10,493 bases of DNA from Candidatus Woesearchaeota archaeon (GCA_003561825.1 PWVO01000082.1:1-10493); one strand, 5' to 3'; numbered from the stretch's first letter, positions 1-5,717 are shown. The notes: a model not told the origin generated them from the sequence alone. Numbers and translations are program-made.

Positions 1-1
1 C

Positions 2-1075
2 ATTGAAAGAGGATATCGAACAGTAAATGGAGAAGGGGGTCACACTGACTCAAATAATGCATTATTCTACCATATTGGAGAATTAGGAATTGTATCAAAC
101 TTAGTAATTGAAGAGGCATATGTGCATAGCTGCCAATCAAGTGCAGGTTTAGCTGTTTTTAATGATGGGCTTATTGAGAATTGTAATGTGACAGGAGATT
201 TTAGGGTTTGCTCTAATGCAGCAGGCCTAGTTGTATATAATAATGAGGATGGAATAATAAAAGACTCTTATTTTGAAGGGAATTTGCTTCTTCCTGAAAC
301 ATGGGGATGGTCTGCTGGAGGGATTGCCACATTTAACAAAGGTTTAATATCAAATTCACATTCAAGACTAGAGATTAGTGGAAGAGGAGGAGGAATCGCA
401 GGAATTGTATCAGAGAACGATGAAAACGGAATAATTGAGAAATCTACTGCAAAAGGTTCAATTAATGGTGACTGGGATGTTGCTGGTGCTGTTTCTTATA
501 ATAAAGGAACAGTTAAAAATGTTTTTTCAAAGACAAATTTAAATGGGAGATGGCCAGTAGGAGGACTAGTAGCTATAAATTATGAAGAAGGAGTATTAAA
601 AAATTCTTTTTATGAAGGAATTATTTTTTATGGTTCATGGTGGAGGGATAGCCCTTTAGAAGCTGGGGGAATAGTAGCAATTAATAAAGATAATGCAGAA
701 ATAATTAATTGTTATTCAATAAATGAGATCAATCCAAATAGAGATGATTATTATTTTAGAGAAGACGAGTCAATTGGCGGAGCAGTTGGCCGTATAGAAG
801 GAGGTTTATTGTATAATAGTTATTCTGCAGGAATTATTAATGGCGTTGAACTAATTGGAGGATTGATAGGAAAAAAAGATTCTGGTGAAGTGATAAATTC
901 TTATTGGGATACAGATGTTTCTAACCTTTACCAAAGTGATGGTGGAGAAGGTAGAACAACTGAACAGATGACCTACCCTCACGATGCAGACACATTCCTA
1001 GATTGGGACTTCACAAACATATGGGCCCATGATTCAGGCCATGAAATTAATGAAGGTTATCCTTATCTCAGGTAA
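2..1075 (+). CDS. GLUG-repeat beta-helix surface protein, 3' part
   Basis: The reading frame is open from the left edge, so 357 residues are visible and the N-terminus lies outside the window; the GTG at 122 is only an internal codon. I count about nine imperfect repeats of 25-40 residues, each built on a core like AGGIVAINK then an I-x-N-S/C-Y/F turn and a Gly-rich end, which is the GLUG motif. Such repeats stack as a right-handed beta-helix in secreted or cell-surface adhesin-like proteins of bacteria and archaea. The C-terminus (TTEQM, a WDF-x-N-x-W block and final GYPYLR) is the usual end of GLUG proteins. No membrane anchor follows, so attachment, if any, would depend on the missing N-terminus. 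The gene is more AT-rich than the housekeeping genes and prefers AGA and GGA codons. The ligand cannot be read from sequence. Confidence 0.85.
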   Translation: MERGYRTVNGEGGHTDSNNALFYHIGELGIVSNLVIEEAYVHSCQSSAGLAVFNDGLIENCNVTGDFRVCSNAAGLVVYNNEDGIIKDSYFEGNLLLPETWGWSAGGIATFNKGLISNSHSRLEISGRGGGIAGIVSENDENGIIEKSTAKGSINGDWDVAGAVSYNKGTVKNVFSKTNLNGRWPVGGLVAINYEEGVLKNSFYEGIIFYGSWWRDSPLEAGGIVAINKDNAEIINCYSINEINPNRDDYYFREDESIGGAVGRIEGGLLYNSYSAGIINGVELIGGLIGKKDSGEVINSYWDTDVSNLYQSDGGEGRTTEQMTYPHDADTFLDWDFTNIWAHDSGHEINEGYPYLR

Positions 1076-1094
1076 AGATTAAAAGAAAAGATAG

Positions 1095-1112
1095 AAAAAA
1101 ATTCTAAAAAAA
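1095..1112 (-). terminator. U-tract terminator of the small winged-helix gene
   Basis: Two runs of seven A on the plus strand (1095-1101 and 1106-1112) read as two T7 tracts on the minus strand, starting five bases after the TAG stop at 1117. This is the usual archaeal U-tract pattern without a strong hairpin. It also separates this gene from the convergent GLUG gene ending at 1075. Confidence 0.55.
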
Positions 1113-1116
1113 GCCA

Positions 1117-1386
1117 CTAAAGCAGATTCTTAATTCGGTCTATGTAGTCAGCGACTTCACTGCCTTTTTTCGTCAGTGTAAGAAGCTTTAGCCTGCCCTG
1201 CTTGTCAAAGTTTATTAAGCCGGCCTTTTCCATCTCCTGAAGAATCTTCACAACATGTGAGTATGTGCAGTCTATGTTCTTTGCTAATGAAGAAGCATAT
1301 ATCTCATTTTTAGCATTCTTAAGCTCTACAAGCATCATTGCAGGCTTCTCTCTGAAAAAAACATTAAATATCTCGTTGTTATGCAT
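1117..1386 (-). CDS. Small winged-helix (MarR-like) DNA-binding regulator
   Basis: This 89-residue protein is almost entirely one winged helix-turn-helix domain. Helices with YASSLAKNIDCTYSHVVKIL form the HTH, EMEKAGLINFD leads to the wing, and the hairpin GRLKLLTLTKKG is the typical wing of MarR-like archaeal regulators. It should bind DNA as a dimer; no ligand domain is present. I chose the ATG at 1386 rather than the in-frame TTG at 1401, because a GGGGGT Shine-Dalgarno sequence lies seven bases before this ATG and overlaps the TTG. The promoter carries an 11-base direct repeat over both TATA candidates, which suggests autoregulation (inference). It is followed by U-tracts and faces the GLUG gene tail to tail. 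The regulon is unknown. Confidence 0.8.
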   Translation of the reverse strand: MHNNEIFNVFFREKPAMMLVELKNAKNEIYASSLAKNIDCTYSHVVKILQEMEKAGLINFDKQGRLKLLTLTKKGSEVADYIDRIKNLL

Positions 1387-1393
1387 TGTTAAA

Positions 1394-1399
1394 ACCCCC
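1394..1399 (-). promoter_or_regulatory. Shine-Dalgarno GGGGGT fixing the start at 1386
   Basis: GGGGGT can pair with the ACCUCC end of 16S rRNA through one G-U wobble and stands seven bases before ATG 1386. The same sequence and spacing occur before ftsZ at 3565. Confidence 0.6.
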
Positions 1400-1402
1400 A
1401 AA

Positions 1403-1435
1403 ACTAACTATATAAGCAGAGGATACTAACTATAT
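1403..1435 (-). promoter_or_regulatory. Promoter with 11-base direct repeat, 22-base period
   Basis: On the plus strand ACTAACTATAT occurs at 1403-1413 and exactly again at 1425-1435, a period of 22 bases or about two helical turns. Read on the minus strand, each copy includes a TATA-like stretch. The distal one (TTTAAATATAG, near 1430-1440) would start transcription around 1408 and give a short leader containing the Shine-Dalgarno sequence. The proximal one (TTATATAG near 1411) would start transcription at or next to the ATG. A protein bound to both repeats would lie on one face of the DNA and block TBP. Confidence 0.5.
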
Positions 1436-1463
1436 TTAAACATTTATATTTTGCAGAGTATAT

Positions 1464-1471
1464 TAAAAAAA
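1464..1471 (-). terminator. U-tract after the wHTH/nucleotidyltransferase-fold gene
   Basis: Seven A on the plus strand (1465-1471) give a T7 tract on the minus strand about nine bases after the TAG stop at 1480. No strong hairpin is seen. Confidence 0.45.
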
Positions 1472-1479
1472 TGTCTTAT

Positions 1480-2028
1480 CTATGAGCTAGTGCCTGGCTT
1501 TTTCCACAAAACCTGCTTTTCTCCTGAATAAACGCCAAGCCTGTTCATCTGGCTGAACTGCATATCTGACAATATAAGAAAATCAATGCTGAACCTATGC
1601 TCTTTTTTTATTTTAGATGCTATTTCACTTACCTGGGCATTGGTTTCATCTTTTCCTATTACAAGAAGGTTTGCGCTTTTTGGTGTTGCTTTTCCATGCA
1701 GTATTACTGAGTCTATGCCATCCAACAAACTGATGTTGTGGATAAATTCATCAAGAGGCCTCGGCTCTTCTTTGATAAGGCCTTCAAGTGCCTTAAGCCT
1801 TTGATCATCAATTATTTCATATGCCTTGAATTTGCCTATTCTTATTTCCCTGATAACTTTAGCATTAAGGAGCTTTTTCAAAATTCTATAGGTTGTTGCA
1901 GGGCTTACATTTGAAAGCCTGCTTATTTCCCTTAGGTAAAACTGCTTTTTCTTGTTTTTTACAAAGACACTTATTACTCTGATAATTTTCTTGTCAAAAA
2001 GCTGCTTGATCAAATCTGAGTCTGGCAT
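1480..2028 (-). CDS. Winged-helix regulator with degenerate nucleotidyltransferase-fold domain
   Basis: The 182-residue protein has two parts. Residues about 8-75 form a winged helix-turn-helix (YLREISRLSNVSPATTYRIL, then VIREIRIGKFKAYEI as the wing). Residues about 90-160 look like a minimal-nucleotidyltransferase fold: DSVILHGKATPKSANLLVIG sits where active enzymes have GS-x-A-x-G followed by D-x-D. Here the GS is GK and both carboxylates of D-x-D are missing (SANLL), so the domain is probably catalytically dead and used for sensing or dimerisation. This wHTH-NT architecture is common in archaea. The ATG at 2028 has no Shine-Dalgarno sequence but a TATA-like TTAAATAT lies about 27 bases upstream, which suits a leaderless mRNA. 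The function of the family is poorly known. Confidence 0.75.
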   Translation of the reverse strand: MPDSDLIKQLFDKKIIRVISVFVKNKKKQFYLREISRLSNVSPATTYRILKKLLNAKVIREIRIGKFKAYEIIDDQRLKALEGLIKEEPRPLDEFIHNISLLDGIDSVILHGKATPKSANLLVIGKDETNAQVSEIASKIKKEHRFSIDFLILSDMQFSQMNRLGVYSGEKQVLWKKPGTSS

Positions 2029-2049
2029 GATATTAAAGAATATGCTTCT

Positions 2050-2060
2050 GATATTTAAGT
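2050..2060 (-). promoter_or_regulatory. TATA box for a leaderless transcript starting near 2028
   Basis: On the minus strand CTTAAATATCA is centred about 27 bases before ATG 2028. There is no Shine-Dalgarno sequence, so transcription probably starts at or next to the ATG. Confidence 0.5.
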
Positions 2061-2071
2061 TTTTTCATTTT

Positions 2072-2086
2072 TGAAACATTGTTTCA
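2072..2086. promoter_or_regulatory. 15-base palindrome upstream of the wHTH-NT gene
   Basis: TGAAACA, one central T, then TGTTTCA is a perfect palindrome with seven-base arms. It lies between the stop of the NIF3-like gene (2095) and the TATA box at 2050-2060, so it sits just upstream of the basal promoter. It is a natural candidate operator for the winged-helix protein encoded next to it. Confidence 0.45.
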
Positions 2087-2094
2087 TTTGTGAA

Positions 2095-2427
2095 CTAAAG
2101 CTCTTTTTCGCCGAGAAGTGGAAAAATATCAAGAGCAGCTTCTTCATATGGATGGGCTTTTTTTATTGCTTCTATGACTTTTTTGGCAAGATTTCTTGGG
2201 CAGATGAACTCGATTTTTTCTTCTTCAACTTCCTTTATTTCATTTGCTTTTCCTATATAGGGGCTTGCCTTATTATTGGGCATAAATCTTCCAATGCCTC
2301 TTGAAGAGAAGCTGCAGTAAGAGTAATTGCCTATTTTGCCTCCTCCTGCATCACCTATTGCTTTTCTGACTGTATTGCTATGAGAAACTGGTACAAATAC
2401 AGCAATTTTTACATTTTCAGGGTGCAT
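2095..2427 (-). CDS. Stand-alone NIF3/YqfO-type (PII-like) domain protein
   Basis: The 110-residue protein matches the small inserted domain of NIF3/YqfO/YbgI proteins, found here alone. Landmarks are KIAVFVPVSHSNTVRKAIGDAGGGKIGNYSYCSF at residues 7-40 (strand, helix, Gly-rich loop), an FMPNNKASPYIGKANEI block at 49-65, and the C-terminal HPYEEAALDIFPL. The fold is ferredoxin/PII-like and stand-alone copies form oligomers; no enzymatic reaction is established for them. The metal-site domain of full NIF3 proteins is absent. The gene begins 30 bases after the dph5 stop and may share its transcript. An AT-rich TAAATTAATAAA (2449-2460) is also well placed as a TATA box for a leaderless start at 2427. 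No Shine-Dalgarno sequence is visible. Confidence 0.8.
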   Translation of the reverse strand: MHPENVKIAVFVPVSHSNTVRKAIGDAGGGKIGNYSYCSFSSRGIGRFMPNNKASPYIGKANEIKEVEEEKIEFICPRNLAKKVIEAIKKAHPYEEAALDIFPLLGEKEL

Positions 2428-2457
2428 AAAATATGAATAGAAGCAGAGTTTATTAAT

Positions 2458-3225
2458 TTAATGTTTGGCAAAGGATTTCAGGGCATGTTCCTCGGCAAAG
2501 TGCAGTTTTCCCGGAACAACAAGGCAGTGCATTGGATCACCAAAATCATATTCTGCAATCTCAGAAGCATTGCCGCATTTTACAGCTTGATCCTGTGAGC
2601 CAAGCCTTGCACAGCCTATGCAGAGTGTGTCAGCAGTAAATACATTTTCTTTTCTTTTTGCCTCAATTTTAAGGAGGTAATTAATTGCCTGGCTTACTGT
2701 CATATATCTGTTCTCATCTGGCCTCAGGTCAAGAAGGACAAGAGTATGCAAGCCTCTCTCCAGATTTTCTTTTATTATATTATATGGTGTTTCAGGGACC
2801 CATGTTTCTTCTGGAAAGGGAATGCTTGTTGTGGGGCCGAACTTATATAGCTGAAGCCCTGTAATAGCTATAGCAGAGAATACTGAAGCAGCGTTAATTA
2901 CCACAACATTTATGCCCTGTTTCTGGGCTCTCATTTTAAGATCTATGTGGGTTGTTGCAGACATTGGGTCGCCGGGCACTAAAAAAGCCACTTCTCTTGA
3001 AACTGAATCTTTTAGTATGGTTTCTTCTGGCTTTTTTTCAACTAAATCCCTTGATGCAAGGATTATTTTTTTGCCATAAAACTTTTCAAGCTCCTCTATG
3101 CTGGCAGAGATTTTGCTGGTGTAGTGCTCAAGATAAACAACATCGCACTGACTTATTGTCTCAAACCCCCTTATAGAGATATCTTTTTTGCCAAAAAGCC
3201 CAAGGCCTATCATGTATAAGGTCAT
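2458..3225 (-). CDS. dph5: Diphthine synthase (Dph5)
   Basis: This S-adenosylmethionine-dependent methyltransferase adds methyl groups to the modified histidine of elongation factor 2 during diphthamide synthesis in the cytoplasm. The 255 residues match the family in length and order: LYMIGLGLFGKKDIS at the N-terminus, Y-LEHYTS at 31-37, the GDPMSATTH loop at 85-93, NAASVFSA at 111-118, LYKFGPTTSIPFPE, and LVLLDL near 162-167, all of the tetrapyrrole-methylase fold. I prefer ATG 3225 over the longer frame from 3264, because the extra 13 residues (many Phe) do not belong to the family and a TATA box lies 27 bases before 3225. The transcript is therefore probably leaderless. The NIF3-like gene follows 30 bases downstream; the shared promoter is inferred. 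Confidence 0.95.
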   Translation of the reverse strand: MTLYMIGLGLFGKKDISIRGFETISQCDVVYLEHYTSKISASIEELEKFYGKKIILASRDLVEKKPEETILKDSVSREVAFLVPGDPMSATTHIDLKMRAQKQGINVVVINAASVFSAIAITGLQLYKFGPTTSIPFPEETWVPETPYNIIKENLERGLHTLVLLDLRPDENRYMTVSQAINYLLKIEAKRKENVFTADTLCIGCARLGSQDQAVKCGNASEIAEYDFGDPMHCLVVPGKLHFAEEHALKSFAKH

Positions 3226-3245
3226 AGAGGAGAAAAAAAAGAATT

Positions 3246-3262
3246 GGTTTATATATCTTTCC
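3246..3262 (-). promoter_or_regulatory. BRE/TATA promoter of dph5
   Basis: On the minus strand GGAAA is followed by GATATATAAA, a purine-rich BRE next to a good archaeal TATA box. Its centre is about 27 bases before ATG 3225, which supports that start and a leaderless mRNA. Confidence 0.65.
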
Positions 3263-3342
3263 AAATGAAACAGAGCACTAAGTTTCCAAAATATATTTTT
3301 AACATTAGAAGTATTTAAATAGAAGTTAGATTATTTAAAAGA

Positions 3343-3364
3343 TTAACTTGTTGGCGCAAGTTAA
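3343..3364. repeat. Hairpin 1 upstream of ftsZ, TTGGCG loop
   Basis: TTAACTTG and CAAGTTAA form a perfect eight-base inverted repeat around the loop TTGGCG. It is the first of three inverted repeats between dph5 and ftsZ whose centres share TTGGC. Confidence 0.6.
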
Positions 3365-3390
3365 CCGGCATTAGTATTAAAATTGTTCTC

Positions 3391-3409
3391 AACTAATTTG
3401 GCATTAGTT
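3391..3409. repeat. Hairpin 2 upstream of ftsZ, TTGGC loop
   Basis: AACTAAT and ATTAGTT form a perfect seven-base inverted repeat around TTGGC. The sequence GGCATTAGT at its right half also occurs at 3367-3375, just after hairpin 1, and AACTAAT recurs at 3526-3532 just before the ftsZ leader. Confidence 0.6.
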
Positions 3410-3425
3410 AGTTTTATCTATAAAA

Positions 3426-3455
3426 TTTAATTAGCTTTTGGCGCAACCAATTAAA
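3426..3455. repeat. Inverted repeat 3 upstream of ftsZ, TTGGCGCAA centre
   Basis: TTTAATT and AATTAAA pair around a 16-base centre that contains TTGGCGCAA, the same nine bases as in hairpin 1 (3351-3359). The rest of 3226-3564 outside these repeats is AT-rich with no reading frame I would support. Confidence 0.5.
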
Positions 3456-3502
3456 CTTGTTCTAAAAGGAGTAAGTTGCAGCATAATATAAAGTTTTTTA
3501 TG

Positions 3503-3525
3503 TTTAAATAGCCATGTTGTAACAT
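3503..3525 (+). promoter_or_regulatory. ftsZ core promoter with overlapping palindrome
   Basis: TTTAAATA at 3503-3510 is the best TATA box for ftsZ and predicts a start of transcription near 3533, giving a leader of about 30 bases that includes the Shine-Dalgarno sequence. ATGTTGTAACAT at 3514-3525 is a perfect palindrome with a two-base centre between the TATA box and the start, a position where a repressor would block transcription. A second AT-rich box (CATAATATAAAG, about 3482-3493) is possible. Confidence 0.45.
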
Positions 3526-3551
3526 AACTAATAGAAAAGATAAAAAAAGAT

Positions 3552-3557
3552 GGGGGT
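3552..3557 (+). promoter_or_regulatory. Shine-Dalgarno GGGGGT fixing the ftsZ start
   Basis: GGGGGT is seven bases before ATG 3565 and overlaps the upstream in-frame ATG at 3550, so it can serve only the downstream start. Sequence and spacing match the site before the small winged-helix gene. Confidence 0.6.
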
Positions 3558-3564
3558 AAAAAAG

Positions 3565-4644
3565 ATGGATTTTATTGTTGAAAACGCGCTAAAAAGCAAG
3601 AAAGCAGAAAATGCAGAATATGGAAGGCTTGATGTAAGGCAGGCTAATATTAAGGTGTTTGGTTCTGGAGGGGCTGGAAATAATATGGTTTCATGGCTTT
3701 ACAGGAAGGGCATAAAAGGCGCGGAGATTATTGCTGCCAACACTGACCAGCAGCATCTTGACATTTCTGAGGCTGACAGGAAAATCCTGATTGGAAGGGA
3801 CATTACAAAAGGCCTTGGATGCGGAGGCTTTCCTGAGAAAGGCGCTGAATCAGCAAGGGAATCAATTAATGAGATTAAAGACTCGCTAAAATCTGTTGAC
3901 ATGGTTTTTGTATGCGCAGGGATGGGAGGAGGAACTGGAACTGGATCTGCTCCTGTTGTTGCAAAGGTTGCAAAGGACCTTGGAGCAATTGTTATTGGGA
4001 CTGTTACTATGCCTTTCAGCATTGAAAGAGCAAGGGTTGACAAGGCTGAGTTCGGGCTGCAGCAGCTCAGGGGTGTATGCGACACTGTTATTGTAATTGA
4101 CAACAACAGGCTTGTGCAGATAGCAGGAAATTTGCCGGTGCAGCAGGCTTTTTCTGTTGCAAATGAGCTTATTGCGACAATGATAAAGGGAATTGTTGAG
4201 ACTATTGCTGTGCCTTCTCTAGTTAATCTTGACTATGCTGATGTGAAGGCTATTATGACTAACGGAGATGTTGCTGCTATCGGCGTAGGGTCATCTGACA
4301 CCAAGAACAGGGTTGAGGAGGCTGTGCACGGCGCTCTTAATAATCCTCTTCTGGATATCAGCTACAAGGGCGCTACAGGAGCTTTGATACATATCTGCGG
4401 CGGCCCAGACATGACTCTTGACGAGGTTACAAAGGTAGGAGAGATTGTGACTGAGTCAATGGACCAGGATGCAAATGTTATCTGGGGAGCCAGGATAAGC
4501 GATGAAATGAAAGGGAAGCTTACTGTTATGACAATTATGACAGGGGTTAAGTCTCCTTGGATTGTAGGGAAGCTTCAGGAGAAGGAAACAAGCTTTGAGA
4601 TGCAGGAGATTGAGGACGAGCTCGGCATAGAGATTGTCCAGTGA
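3565..4644 (+). CDS. ftsZ: Cell division GTPase FtsZ, archaeal FtsZ2-like
   Basis: FtsZ polymerises with GTP into the division ring at the membrane. From ATG 3565 it has 359 residues: GSGGAGNN at 33-40 (nucleotide-binding start), the tubulin signature GGGTGTGS at 121-128, and the T7 loop NLDYADV at 221-227 that completes the GTPase site of the neighbouring subunit. The later block (ANVIWGARI, VMTIMTGVKSP) resembles archaeal FtsZ2 more than FtsZ1; this is recalled family knowledge, not an alignment. The short C-terminal tail ends in an acidic-hydrophobic peptide (ELGIEIVQ) that could bind an anchor such as SepF. An upstream ATG at 3550 is in frame, but the GGGGGT Shine-Dalgarno sequence overlaps it. 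The gene stands alone, with a structured upstream region and strong downstream terminators. Confidence 0.95.
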   Translation: MDFIVENALKSKKAENAEYGRLDVRQANIKVFGSGGAGNNMVSWLYRKGIKGAEIIAANTDQQHLDISEADRKILIGRDITKGLGCGGFPEKGAESARESINEIKDSLKSVDMVFVCAGMGGGTGTGSAPVVAKVAKDLGAIVIGTVTMPFSIERARVDKAEFGLQQLRGVCDTVIVIDNNRLVQIAGNLPVQQAFSVANELIATMIKGIVETIAVPSLVNLDYADVKAIMTNGDVAAIGVGSSDTKNRVEEAVHGALNNPLLDISYKGATGALIHICGGPDMTLDEVTKVGEIVTESMDQDANVIWGARISDEMKGKLTVMTIMTGVKSPWIVGKLQEKETSFEMQEIEDELGIEIVQ

Positions 4645-4654
4645 TCATGCTCAC

Positions 4655-4668
4655 CAAAAAAGGTGGTT
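4655..4668 (+). terminator. Weak hairpin with T-rich tail after ftsZ
   Basis: CACC, six A, GGTG form a short stem shortly after the ftsZ stop, followed by a T-rich stretch. On its own it is weak; it precedes the two stronger structures downstream. Confidence 0.3.
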
Positions 4669-4671
4669 TCT

Positions 4672-4727
4672 TTTGCCTTCTTTTTTTAATCACCCCCAAT
4701 TTTAAGAAATGAAGGCAAATTTTTTTT
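4672..4727 (+). terminator. Terminator 1 after ftsZ
   Basis: TTTGCCTTC (4672-4680) pairs perfectly with GAAGGCAAA (4711-4719) across a 30-base loop, and eight T follow directly (4720-4727). This has the form of a bacterial intrinsic terminator. Confidence 0.55.
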
Positions 4728-4761
4728 CTTCATTGCAGAAATGCAATGAAGGCTTTTTTTT
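4728..4761 (+). terminator. Terminator 2 after ftsZ: 10-bp stem, GAAA tetraloop, T8
   Basis: CTTCATTGCA (4728-4737) and TGCAATGAAG (4742-4751) form a perfect ten-base-pair stem closed by GAAA, a GNRA tetraloop, followed by GC and eight T (4754-4761). The T run overlaps the last codon and stop region of the convergent rio1 gene. On the minus strand no T run follows, so the structure serves ftsZ. Confidence 0.7.
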
Positions 4762-5476
4762 ATTTTTCAAAGGGTTTTGACTTGATGATTTCTTTAAGCT
4801 CTTTCTCATTGTCAAGCTTAAGGCCCAGTTTTGAGAAAAACCTGCAGAGATTTTTTACATCTCTCTCAAGAAGCTCTTTTGAGATAGGGTTTGATATGCT
4901 TGTTGCATGCGAGAGGTCTATGAAAACCGGGGTTTGATCCAGATTTAAGATGTTGAACTCTGAAAGATCGCCGTGCACAAGGCCTGCCCTATAAAGCCTG
5001 GCATCATACTGCTTTGACTTTTTATAGAAAGATGAAGGCGAGTCTGGCAGGAGGTCTTTCAGCTTTGGAGATGGAGGGCCTATCTGCTCCATAACCAGGA
5101 TGTTTGAAAGAAAAGCAAATGGCGTGGGGACTTTTATGCCTGCCTCTCTTGCTTTTAGGAGGTTTCTGTATTCTCTCTGGACCCAGGAGAAGATTATTTT
5201 TCTTCTGTTGTGCTTTATTGTGGGGAACCTTGGGTCATTTCTGATGTAGTAGTACATCTTGTTGAAGTCGCTTGTCTCAAGCCTGTATATTTTAATTATT
5301 ACACTGCCTTTGCTGCTTTTTGCTGAAAATACATTTGACTCTTTTCCAATTGAGACCGGGCTAAGGGTGCTTTCTTCAAAAAGATGGTGCGATGAGAGGA
5401 AAAAGAGGTTTCTTTTTGTGAAGCTGTCAAAAACATCGCCATATGTCTTGAATTTTTCTTTTTGTGTTTTGGCCAT
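4760..5476 (-). CDS. rio1: RIO1-family serine protein kinase/ATPase
   Basis: RIO1 proteins are atypical kinases/ATPases that act in late maturation of the small ribosomal subunit. In the 238-residue product the ATP-binding region is VSIGKESNVF at 41-50 (RIO1 motif STGKEANVY) with the lysine of IIKIYR at 62. The RIO1-specific segment from YYIRNDPRF to WVQREYRNL follows (about 76-104). The catalytic loop is VHGDLSEFN (168-175, Asp170) and the metal-binding loop FIDLSH (Asp187). The family's usual ID-V-SQ is IDLSH here, a mild change. I chose ATG 5476; the longer frame from TTG 5539 adds residues outside the family and begins only a few bases from a TATA box. No Shine-Dalgarno sequence is present; a TATA-like stretch about 27 bases upstream suits a leaderless mRNA. 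Confidence 0.9.
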   Translation of the reverse strand: MAKTQKEKFKTYGDVFDSFTKRNLFFLSSHHLFEESTLSPVSIGKESNVFSAKSSKGSVIIKIYRLETSDFNKMYYYIRNDPRFPTIKHNRRKIIFSWVQREYRNLLKAREAGIKVPTPFAFLSNILVMEQIGPPSPKLKDLLPDSPSSFYKKSKQYDARLYRAGLVHGDLSEFNILNLDQTPVFIDLSHATSISNPISKELLERDVKNLCRFFSKLGLKLDNEKELKEIIKSKPFEK

Positions 5477-5498
5477 TGGGCTTGGGAATAAAAATGGG

Positions 5499-5553
5499 TT
5501 TAAAAATATTGGTATTGGGCAAACTGATTCAAAACCCAAAACTATTTATATGT
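5499..5553 (-). promoter_or_regulatory. Two TATA candidates for rio1
   Basis: On the minus strand an AT-rich box (ATTTTTAAAC, 5499-5508) lies about 27 bases before ATG 5476 and predicts a leaderless transcript. A second, better-looking box (CATATAAATAG, about 5543-5553) would start transcription near 5521 and give a leader of about 45 bases. It cannot serve the TTG at 5539, which lies upstream of that start. Confidence 0.45.
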
Positions 5554-5581
5554 AAAATGAGATATTATTAATTGTGCAGAT

Positions 5582-5611
5582 AAACCCTTTTTAGGAGCAA
5601 AAAGGTTTTTT
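5582..5611 (+). terminator. Hairpin with T run in the rio1-dnaG intergenic region
   Basis: AAACC-TTTTT (5582-5592, with C5587 bulged) pairs with AAAAAGGTTT (5599-5608) around AGGAGC and runs into six T. The shape is that of an intrinsic terminator on the plus strand, but no plus-strand gene precedes it, so it may stop antisense transcription upstream of rio1. Confidence 0.35.
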
Positions 5612-5645
5612 AAGCTGTGATTTTAAAGGAAAACTGCATATAACA

Positions 5646-5717
5646 GCCCGTCATGAGAGTACTCAATGGAGCTTACGATAAAATCAAGCTAGGAGATTGG
5701 GAGTTAGTGTTTCGGGC
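5646..5717 (+). other. Possible structured RNA and/or 30-codon frame in a gene-free region
   Basis: GCCCG (5646-5650) can pair with CGGGC (5713-5717), enclosing ACT/AGT, CAAT/ATTG and AGCTT/AAGCT pairs (5661-5674 with 5686-5704), an imperfect long hairpin of about 72 bases. The same stretch carries an ATG frame at 5653-5745 of 30 codons whose composition is not obviously random (it contains YDKIKLGDWELVF), but it has no Shine-Dalgarno sequence and its only TATA candidate (about 5640) is too close. I cannot decide between small RNA, gene remnant and chance. The rest of 5556-5810 is AT-rich with short imperfect repeats such as ATCATTAA (5735 and 5781 areas). Confidence 0.25.

Noticed and set aside
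3226..3264. Longer start of dph5 at 3264
   Set aside because: The added 13 residues are Phe-rich and outside the family, and the TATA box lies inside this segment.
3343..3455. CRISPR array or mobile miniature element upstream of ftsZ
   Set aside because: The repeats differ in their stems and spacing; there are no uniform spacers, no terminal inverted repeats and no target duplication.
3550..3564. Upstream ATG of ftsZ as start
   Set aside because: It overlaps the GGGGGT Shine-Dalgarno sequence, which is correctly spaced only for ATG 3565.
4746..4937. 63-codon plus-strand frame after ftsZ
   Set aside because: It lies inside the terminator and antisense to the end of rio1, with a Phe/Ser-rich product typical of a shadow frame.
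5646..5717. tRNA-like cloverleaf
   Set aside because: No 7-base acceptor stem, no 7-base anticodon loop, and no TTC-type T loop; the pairs make one long irregular hairpin instead.
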